From assembly GCA_964401685.1 (NCBI GenBank), contig CAYNZH010000026.1, forward strand, positions 1 to 32,549: a stretch of DNA of 32,549 nt, written 5' to 3'. Of this stretch, positions 28,201 through 32,549 are shown piece after piece (within the stretch, counting starts at the first letter, position 1; every line of letters begins with the position of its first letter). This DNA comes from DASRQK01 sp964401685 (GTDB lineage Bacteria; Bacteroidota; Bacteroidia; Sphingobacteriales; Sphingobacteriaceae). Made by a program: the position numbers and the translations under genes. The notes under the pieces were generated by a model. The model worked only from the letters and a program-made list of their open reading frames with translations, did no database searches and had not been told where the DNA came from.

Positions 28201-30040
28201 AGACGTAATCGCTGATCTCGCGATCGAAAAAACTGTCGATAACAACAGACCTTTCGTTGGCAGCCAGATCACGTTTACTTTGGAAGTGACAAACAACGGC
28301 CCGAGCGATGCTACAGGTGCATGGGTGCTGGATCAGCTTCCTTCTGGCTACAGGTATGTATCGTCCACCGCGACGACCGGATCCTACAATGCCAACAACC
28401 ATCGTTGGAATATAGGTGACATGACCGTCGGTCAGGTAGAAACGTTGACCATTACCGCGAGGGTGCTTGCATCTGGAGATTATATCAATTATGGTACGAT
28501 CAGCGGTGACGATGAGGATCCAAATCTAAATAACAACACCGACTCACCTGATGAGCCAGTTATTCCGCAGCCGGTCAAAGGCTTTAAGCTGACCAAAGTC
28601 GCTAATGTTACTTCGGTCGAAGCAGGTGGAGAGATAGAATATACGATCACGGTCACCAACCAGGGTCCCAATACCATCCCAAGTGGAAGTGCAATTCGTG
28701 TACAGGAACTTCCTAGTGCGGGATTGACCATCACTTCATACGAGCTTGTTTCGGGTCCTGCGGTATTGACAAATACCAATAACAATGTCACGCTGACCAC
28801 CAATCAAGTGTTGGGTGTAAATGAGTCCATCGTATTCAAAGCGGTTGCAGTCGTTGACGCTGATGCACCTGATTATGTTTCCAATAGGGTGAAAGTTTGG
28901 AGTCCGGAAAAAGATCCGGAAACCGACGAACCAGATGACGATGTTCCGACTCCGGATATTCCTGTGAACAACGATGCGATCATGGGTATCACGAAGGTCT
29001 CCGACCAAGCCACAGTCATTTCTGGTGGAACCGCGAGCTTTACGCTGACCCTGACCAATAACGGCCCTGGAGTGTTGAAGGCAGGATCTAGCGTACTCCT
29101 TGAAGAGCGTCCTGGCCAGGGACTACAGATCGAAAGCTATGCTGTGAGTTCCGGCGATGCGACCATCTCAGGTAGTGGTAACCAAGCCAGTCTGACAATC
29201 AACTCGGATATTGCTAAAGGCGGTACGATCACTGTGAAAGTAACCGCGAAGGTCGTTGCTGAAGCTGGTTCTACAATAACCAACGGTATTTCGGTCTGGG
29301 GTCCAGATTCAGATCCAGATGATGATCCGGATGATGAGGATGACACTCCTCCAATACCTGTCGGGGATGCTTATACCTTATCTATAGTGAAGACTTCAGA
29401 TAAAGCCCGGGTTGTCGCAGGAGAAGAAACTACATTTACCGTGGTAATCAGAAATAATGGTCCGGAATCAATTCCATCCGGTGATCAGCTCACATTGAGA
29501 GAACTACCGGGAACTGGGTTGACTATACTTGGATACGAGGTGACAGCTGGAATGGCAACTATACAAGGCAATGCCAACCAGGCGACTGTGACCACCACTG
29601 GAGCTATTTCCAACGGTGGCGAAATCCGAGTTTCCATCCGCGCTAAAGTGGATGAACGGGCATCTGGAACGATCACCAACGGAATTGAGGTTTGGGGCGA
29701 CAGTAAGGATCCTGACGACGACGAACCTGATGATCGGGATGATACGGATCCCACCCCTGTAGATTCGGAATTGCTAATTCCAAACTTGTTTACGCCAAAT
29801 GGAGACGGTCTGAACGATAGGTTTACCATTAAAGGGTTGATGCAGTACGACCAGAGAGAATTGACCATTATCAACCGTTGGGGTAACCGGGTTTACCACA
29901 GCAATCAATACAATAACGACTGGGATGGAGGAAGCTTACCGGAAGGGACTTACTTCTATATCCTTGAAGTCAGCAAAAACGGTTCGGTCAGCCTGTATCG
30001 TGGCCCGATTGCCATTGTTAGAAACACTACGATTAGATAA
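22247..30040 (+). CDS. Giant secreted multidomain adhesin with T9SS type B sorting domain
   Basis: The 2597-residue surface or secreted protein begins with a signal peptide ending near 'LLQNAQAQS'. In order I see four related discoidin-like modules of about 155-170 residues, two of them before and two after an Ig-like CHU_C-associated domain and a PKD-like domain. Two more Ig-like domains and DUF11 repeats follow, then four Big_1-type repeats of exactly 102 residues, further DUF11 repeats joined by Asp-rich linkers, and a C-terminal gliding-motility-associated (CHU_C) domain for type IX secretion. The ATG at 22247 is chosen because the signal peptide starts there; an upstream TTG adds nine unlikely residues. 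The repeats imply a long rod for adhesion, gliding or biofilm. PorP/SprF follows 23 bases downstream. No catalytic domain is visible. Confidence 0.9.
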   Translation: MKIIFTKTASKISTIFCLLLFQLGAAGLLQNAQAQSVVRPTSVISSDNTDNPGRAINGNSNNFARLRAYGGVFGGGGSYDGELLVAYDHLVPAYTTTFIRLDDEDGFVANLLGGTVGEIVGTLIGGNLSMTIEAFNGGSQVAEGTIPGSFNTDEARILTAADGNIYAAITPSSPYNRIQITTDVTAVILGSRLDVDVYDIFYSTATDNCGSAFGTSYDVTGVTLNPANINGNVGENLERAIDGNLNTFSVLNPGALSVAGTTRQHFYFSSEGLPTDELKITLSLSQEIANVALLSNIYINLYHNNTQVTRYSIDDLGDELLGILGLDLLGLFADGEPVTFSVQPGVSYDRAEIELSGVLSANLVANLRIHEVARSASRPTINDVDAQGNMVVCTGTDVVLTATPGVNTDIIRWYDAPVGGNELHEGAIFNAGEIAYETTYYASATSAGCTESSVRVAVTVGIDPDPTINLNGSSVYSVAMGQSLQLPNATADNATSSGWQSLDGLTIDGNRTVQFNQAGIYTFRYSATGTSCTNYVDVVVNVIDPDGCNFVFNRVYANNGTVTSVSSLLGVPLGTVTNPNRAADGNPQTYSLLTETVNLLNGVLTGRTSQTLSWNQNIPAGTPVTIKLGREYGAATVNGGITVQAFRNSTPVGPAIVVDQNLVSAINGVNEFEFTFVPVSGGSPAEYDAVRVSIVPGVINTLQSVRVYDAYYHQNASTLADCTPGALDILTGFESMVGGLDVASGLTAVTNAGNAVDNDMDTYAVLYNLVGAAVRSKLDITFNQPSLAGDSMLIKIGIPTGLLDLNVIGSFVIQRYLGDQEVGTPTTLNSGLLSLSLLTGNTTGYLTFTTDQPFDRIKILSGGVVSGLENLRIYEVKNVPKVTVPGLEFDDVNDIYFVSLCEGSTIQMPTNECDQFKLYDAATGGTEITLAEIQSWPAGTVRQVYVQAFRFGCESGDYRQEIEIRITEVAQPIISPDGNIFVQNGDQITLTISNAATYAAGTTFEWYRNGTLITGETSSTLVINSVNVANDLGAYTAVAVGECKSIASVPVNLMEFDVDGWKSYVVNTGNDYVSGGEEITYTIHVRNNSGANLNDLLITDNIPQRTTYVAGSASNGGTLSSGTLTWTGIDVAAGATATVSFTVRANNNLVGVQEISNVALIKRSPSDPGTPTYPPLDNDNPDEPDDSGDPGTDIPVVLISNIDVLKVADQASVIAGTPTTFTVTLTNRGPSFMPNGAEIRLRERPGTGVTITGYEILSGAATITSNGLEAVVRTNAVVAIDAEIVVRIHATIDPSASGTITNGVSVWRPGIPQTDPPVDSDTDPIPVVKSTDLAIDKTIDNYFPFVDENVAFTLTVTNQGPSNASGVVVTDQLPDGFEYVSHSATQGSYNETTHLWEIGDLDDNQSVTLVITAKVLASGNYTNTGSVDGDEDDPDLTNNEDTPDDPVVPINRSDSRMDIVKNNALANGVDENRLEVTILDTRGDGVENAVITFTITRPGNAVSTETISTDANGKALLALTSTTPGQVVVAAATPGVTIVGSPRTVTFIAGPVDHARSELVVIKNNAVANGVDENILEATIVDATGNPRSGQAVVFTITDVNNVTRTQTVTTDANGKSRIALTSTQSGDAVVAAAVGGTQISGSPKTVTFVAGDIDYNRSTFVVTKNNAVADGFDENRLLATIVDAFGNPIAGAAVDFDYVDLDGSTQSLTVNTSASGQAPLAITSTVIGNISVSAEVAGTAVNGSPRTVTFVAGAVDHDKSTLTIIKNNANADGVDQNRLLAKIVDAFGNPIRNKDVAFLITDVNLGNRAQTIRTDANGEAVLNLTSSIPGDVEVAAEVDGGAISGSPQTVTFVLATDLSVYKTADDARVIAGSTTTFTITIRNNSTVAIPQGEVIRLLERPGTGVEITNFVVVSGPATISFNGNEASLTTTGSLATSAEIVVRVHAEVSETARGTITNGISVWGPETPPEDDPDDEDDIPPVPIDVIADLAIEKTVDNNRPFVGSQITFTLEVTNNGPSDATGAWVLDQLPSGYRYVSSTATTGSYNANNHRWNIGDMTVGQVETLTITARVLASGDYINYGTISGDDEDPNLNNNTDSPDEPVIPQPVKGFKLTKVANVTSVEAGGEIEYTITVTNQGPNTIPSGSAIRVQELPSAGLTITSYELVSGPAVLTNTNNNVTLTTNQVLGVNESIVFKAVAVVDADAPDYVSNRVKVWSPEKDPETDEPDDDVPTPDIPVNNDAIMGITKVSDQATVISGGTASFTLTLTNNGPGVLKAGSSVLLEERPGQGLQIESYAVSSGDATISGSGNQASLTINSDIAKGGTITVKVTAKVVAEAGSTITNGISVWGPDSDPDDDPDDEDDTPPIPVGDAYTLSIVKTSDKARVVAGEETTFTVVIRNNGPESIPSGDQLTLRELPGTGLTILGYEVTAGMATIQGNANQATVTTTGAISNGGEIRVSIRAKVDERASGTITNGIEVWGDSKDPDDDEPDDRDDTDPTPVDSELLIPNLFTPNGDGLNDRFTIKGLMQYDQRELTIINRWGNRVYHSNQYNNDWDGGSLPEGTYFYILEVSKNGSVSLYRGPIAIVRNTTIR
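22351..24880 (+). repeat. Four diverged discoidin-like modules in the adhesin N-terminus
   Basis: Modules lie at about 22351-22860, 22895-23365, 23890-24390 and 24420-24880. Each starts with a variant of N-x-x-R-A-x-D-G-N-x-x-T-Y/F-S-x-L and ends with a variant of YDR-x-x-I ... LR-V/I-Y-D/E. The AxDGNxxT pattern recalls F5/8 type C (discoidin) carbohydrate-binding folds. Boundaries are approximate. Confidence 0.6.
25847..26598 (+). repeat. DUF11 repeat pair, first block (types A and B)
   Basis: Type A (from about 25847, 'VLKVADQASVIAGTPTTFTV', RERPGTGV, 'GTITNGVSVW') is followed by type B (from about 26240, 'LAIDKTIDN', 'VTNQGPSNASGVVVTDQLP', 'VLASGNYTNTG'). Both are DUF11-type surface-protein repeats. 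The same A-B order recurs after the Big_1 array. Confidence 0.75.
26600..27823 (+). repeat. Four tandem Big_1-type Ig repeats, 306-nt period
   Basis: The KNN motif near each repeat start has its lysine codon at 26627, 26933, 27239 and 27545, spaced exactly 306 nt. Each unit carries KNNA-x-A-x-G-x-DEN, a 'T.DANGKA..LTST' block and a 'GSP.TVTF' end, as in invasin/intimin-type Big_1 domains. Nucleotide identity between copies is visibly low, so the expansion is old. Confidence 0.85.
27821..29764 (+). repeat. DUF11 repeats, second block (A-B-A-A-A) with Asp-rich linkers
   Basis: Type A copies start near 27821, 28580, 28979 and 29370, and a type B copy near 28211. Type A copies share ERPGTG/ELPGTG-like turns, 'SG.ATI', and 'ITNGISVWGP', and mostly end in very acidic linkers such as DDPDDEDD. 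These linkers could bind calcium and stiffen the rod. Confidence 0.75.
29765..30037 (+). other. T9SS type B sorting domain (CHU_C) of the adhesin
   Basis: About 91 residues: IPNLFTPNGDGLNDRFTIKG, then 'LTIINRWGNRVYHS', 'DWDGGSLPEGTYFYILE'. This is the gliding-motility-associated C-terminal signal that directs export by the type IX system and, for type B substrates, commonly requires a PorP/SprF partner, encoded next door. Confidence 0.95.
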
Positions 30041-30063
30041 TAAAGAATATTAAAACAAAAGTG

Positions 30064-31026
30064 ATGAAAAGATCTATCATATTTACCTTGGTTCTGACGG
30101 TAATAAGCACCATGACTGTGTTGGCCCAACAAAACGCACAATACAGCCAGTACATGTTCCACGGATTATATATAAACCCTGCGTATGCGGGTTATAAGGG
30201 GGACCTGAATCTACACAGCTACTACAGGACACAGTGGACCAACATGGATGGGGGCCCCAGGACCCTTGCCTTCGCCGCTGACATGGCAACCAATAACGAT
30301 AGAGTAGGCTTGGGTTTCAATATTGTCAATGACCGGGTCGGAGGGGAGAGAAGAACCGCTTCATATCTGAATTATGCGTATAGATTGCAGCTTGAGGAAA
30401 CCGGAACCAGGCGTCTTTCCTTCGGTATTGGTGCGGGGATTGTGCACGGTTCCTATGACAACTCTGGAATCATCACCGGTGATCCTGAGCCTCTTACTCT
30501 GGAAAGTATGTTTTTGCCGGACGTGAGAATCGGGGTATTTTACCACAGCCCTCTGTTTTTCGCCGGAGCCGGTGCTGAAAACCTTTTATCCTCAGTTGTT
30601 TTTAACGATAATAAGCGCTCCATTCAGCCTTCGAGACATTATTTTGTGCAAGCAGGGGGATTGATTCCCCTTGCGCATGATTTTTTGTTCAAACCGTCGA
30701 CCCTGTTGAAAACGGCCAATAACCCGGAAAACCAAGCTTGGACTCTCGACCTGAACGCGGCCGTTCTGATTGCCGAGTCTGTCACCGTAGGTGCCTCGTA
30801 CAGGACAGGTTGGCTTACGGGTGACGATGCAATGAAAGGCCTTTCAGGGCGAAATTCAGTCATTGCGCTTGCAGAGTTTGCCGCTAGAAATAACATACGC
30901 GTTGGTTATTCCTTTGATTATCCTTTGAGTAGTACCATGAACAATCTGGGAGGAACGCATGAAATTTCGATCGGATATTCTATCATTAAACAAGGAATCA
31001 GAGAGCGTACGCCTCGCTTCTTTTAA
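30064..31026 (+). CDS. PorP/SprF family type IX secretion outer-membrane protein
   Basis: The 320-residue outer-membrane beta-barrel protein has an N-terminal signal peptide ending near TVLAQQ. The conserved start of mature PorP/SprF is clear: QYSQYMFHGLYINPAYAGYKG, then 'YRTQW' and 'DRVGLGFNIVNDRVGGE'. The C-terminus ends with 'HEISIGY', and alternating beta-strand patterns run throughout. Family members sit beside CHU_C adhesins and are needed for secretion or surface attachment of that partner (SprF with SprB in Flavobacterium). The gene starts 23 bases after the adhesin stop, in the same operon. A GTG at 30061 directly precedes the ATG at 30064; the ATG is preferred. Confidence 0.93.
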   Translation: MKRSIIFTLVLTVISTMTVLAQQNAQYSQYMFHGLYINPAYAGYKGDLNLHSYYRTQWTNMDGGPRTLAFAADMATNNDRVGLGFNIVNDRVGGERRTASYLNYAYRLQLEETGTRRLSFGIGAGIVHGSYDNSGIITGDPEPLTLESMFLPDVRIGVFYHSPLFFAGAGAENLLSSVVFNDNKRSIQPSRHYFVQAGGLIPLAHDFLFKPSTLLKTANNPENQAWTLDLNAAVLIAESVTVGASYRTGWLTGDDAMKGLSGRNSVIALAEFAARNNIRVGYSFDYPLSSTMNNLGGTHEISIGYSIIKQGIRERTPRFF

Positions 31027-31058
31027 TTGAAAACAATCGAACACTCCAACAAAATATT

Positions 31059-32549
31059 ATGAAAAAATATGTAGTTAGTTTACTTTTTTTGTTGGCATTG
31101 CAGGTATCTGCATTTGGACAATACGCGCTTTTGAAAGTTGCGGATAAGGAGTTCGAATCCTTCAACTATGCAATTGCTGTAAAGTATTATCAGGAGGCCT
31201 TTGAAAAGAGGCAAACTTTGCATGCCATGAAAGGTCTGGCAGAGTCGTATTATCAAATGCGAGATTTTCAAAATGCGGAGTTATGGTATGGACGACTGGC
31301 CAACCAGGACAATACGGAGCCCGAGGCTATACTGAAATACGGGCACTCTTTGAGAAGCAATGCCAAGTTTAGGGAGGCAAAAGCGCAGTATCAGCGCCTT
31401 AGCCAGCGAGAAGATCGGACGATTTCTCTGGATGAACTGGAAATTCTTTATAGATCTACCGATTCGTCTATTGTCTGGATGGAAAATCCGCCGCTGGCTC
31501 ACGAGATTGAAAACCTACGGCATCTAAACACCAATTTTAGCGAATTTGGTGCGACCAGGTATCAAGATAGAATAATTTTTTCTTCGGACAGAGGGACTGG
31601 GGATCAAGGTTCTGATAAGACGTATGGCTGGACCGGAAATCCTTACTTGAGTCTGTATCAAAGCCAGTCTGGTCAGGTCAGTAACCATCCGACCCAGTGG
31701 TTTGATGCTACGCACCATGTGGGCCCGGTTACGACATCGTCGGCAAGAAATGAAGTGTATTTTTCAGTAACACGCCCGCTGACGTCCAGGGAGCGTCGTC
31801 AGGCAAAAAGGCTTGCCACGGTCAATATTGAAATTTATTCAAATGAATTGACAGCAGCTGATTGGGGGCAAAATCCTAAGCCTTTTAAGTTCAATAATAT
31901 TACGGAGTGGTCGGTCGGTGACCCATTTCTCTCAATGAGTGGTGATACGCTCTACTTTGTGTCGGACATGCCGGGAGGTTTTGGTGGGACAGATGTGTAT
32001 TATGTTGTCCGCACAGCAGATGGTGGCTGGGGAGATGCTGTCAACATGGGGCCGGAGATCAATTCCATGCATGACGAACGGTCGCCGTCCATGGATAGAC
32101 TTGGAAACTTTTACTTTTCGTCGAATGGCCACGTTGGGATGGGGGGACTGGATGTATTTGTCCGATCAAAAGGATCCAAAGCGATTAGAAACCTTGGGTA
32201 TCCGGTAAACTCGCCGGCCGATGATTTCAGCGCGCGATTTGATCAAACCTACGTTGGGTATCTGGCCTCAAACCGTAGGGGCGGACAGGGTTTGGATGAT
32301 ATTTATCAATTTAATATAAATCGTGAGGTCAAAGTTGATCTGCAAGGACGTGTGCTAAATGCTGCCTCCCAAATGCCTGTGTCCAACGCTCAGGTAAAGC
32401 TCATTGAGAGAACCAATCAAAACGAGCAAACGGTCATTCATTCGCAAGCGGATGGCAGTTTCCGTTTCAATTTAAAGCCCGAAGCGTCCTACAGCTTAAG
32501 CGCAGAGCAGACTGGTTTTAAGCCTTTCACTGCCATCTCAATTGATACC
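31059..32549 (+). CDS. TPR/PD40 outer-membrane protein, OmpA-family-like (partial)
   Basis: From the ATG at 31059 the frame is open to the window end (497 residues, no stop). The signal peptide (MKKYVVSLLFLLALQVSAFG) is followed by TPR-like helices (about 20-130, 'NYAIAVKYYQEAFEKR', 'MRDFQNAELWYGRLA'). A PD40/WD40-like propeller follows (about 155-420), with typical blades 'RIIFSSDRG', 'TLYFVSDMPGGFGGTDVYYV', 'NFYFSSNGHVGMGGLDVFV' and 'YLASNRRGGQGLDDIYQF'. A carboxypeptidase-regulatory-like domain begins at about 425 ('VDLQGRVLNAASQMPVSNAQV'). Homologues end in an OmpA peptidoglycan-binding domain, expected beyond the edge. Such genes regularly follow porP/sprF and form the third member of adhesin-secretion operons. 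It starts 32 bases after the porP stop. Confidence 0.88.
   Translation, partial: MKKYVVSLLFLLALQVSAFGQYALLKVADKEFESFNYAIAVKYYQEAFEKRQTLHAMKGLAESYYQMRDFQNAELWYGRLANQDNTEPEAILKYGHSLRSNAKFREAKAQYQRLSQREDRTISLDELEILYRSTDSSIVWMENPPLAHEIENLRHLNTNFSEFGATRYQDRIIFSSDRGTGDQGSDKTYGWTGNPYLSLYQSQSGQVSNHPTQWFDATHHVGPVTTSSARNEVYFSVTRPLTSRERRQAKRLATVNIEIYSNELTAADWGQNPKPFKFNNITEWSVGDPFLSMSGDTLYFVSDMPGGFGGTDVYYVVRTADGGWGDAVNMGPEINSMHDERSPSMDRLGNFYFSSNGHVGMGGLDVFVRSKGSKAIRNLGYPVNSPADDFSARFDQTYVGYLASNRRGGQGLDDIYQFNINREVKVDLQGRVLNAASQMPVSNAQVKLIERTNQNEQTVIHSQADGSFRFNLKPEASYSLSAEQTGFKPFTAISIDT

Noticed and set aside
26600..29764. Possible CRISPR or DNA-level satellite array
   Set aside because: The periodicity is that of coding protein domains with low nucleotide identity; there are no short identical repeats with unique spacers.

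Overview
The window looks like chromosomal DNA of a member of the Bacteroidota, most likely Sphingobacteriales-like. The evidence is a T9SS type B (CHU_C) adhesin followed by PorP/SprF and PD40/OmpA-type genes, Bacteroidota-type -7 promoter boxes (TAnnTTTG), A+T-rich leaders without strong Shine-Dalgarno sequences, and a Bacteroidota-type alpha-2-macroglobulin. It is gene-dense, with no intergenic stretch above 300 bases. I see no tRNA, rRNA, CRISPR array or insertion sequence. One 100-base run of Ns (7863-7962) lies inside a gene and is flanked by an exact 55-bp duplication.

Left part (1-10945, all on the minus strand): an overlapping three-gene set encodes two bacterial PH-domain membrane proteins (YdbS/YdbT type) and the N-terminus of an unidentified polytopic membrane protein. 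Upstream of it is a monocistronic trimethylamine monooxygenase (tmm) with its own promoter, a 7-bp inverted repeat at the transcript start and an intrinsic terminator. Further upstream, a very large alpha-2-macroglobulin-like protein without the thioester motif is translationally coupled (ATGA) to an AmiD-like peptidoglycan amidase lipoprotein. The assembly gap makes the macroglobulin look like two genes, but collapsing gap and duplication restores one frame of 1949 residues.

Middle part (11015-19507): an MFS transporter, a DUF748/AsmA-like protein and a convergent YihY family membrane protein come first. They are followed by a four-gene plus-strand set: nucleoside:H+ symporter family permease, GMC flavoprotein with a Cys-x5-Cys-x3-Cys iron-sulfur signature, Tat-exported Gfo/Idh/MocA oxidoreductase, and a Tat lipoprotein of the gluconate 2-dehydrogenase subunit 3 family. 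Together these look like a periplasmic sugar or glycoside oxidation module that passes electrons to a respiratory carrier not encoded here.

Right part (19514-32549): a minus-strand STAND-like P-loop ATPase with an N-terminal Bacteroidota regulator-like module is divergent from a 2597-residue secreted adhesin. The adhesin has four discoidin-like N-terminal modules, Ig-like domains, many DUF11 repeats, four 102-residue Big_1-type repeats with an exact 306-nt period, and a C-terminal T9SS type B sorting domain. The PorP/SprF gene and a TPR/PD40 outer-membrane gene (cut by the window end) follow in the same direction. The most interesting hypotheses are the ATPase acting as a dedicated regulator of this adhesin-secretion operon, and the periplasmic oxidation module. 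Functional links are inferred from gene order and motifs only.
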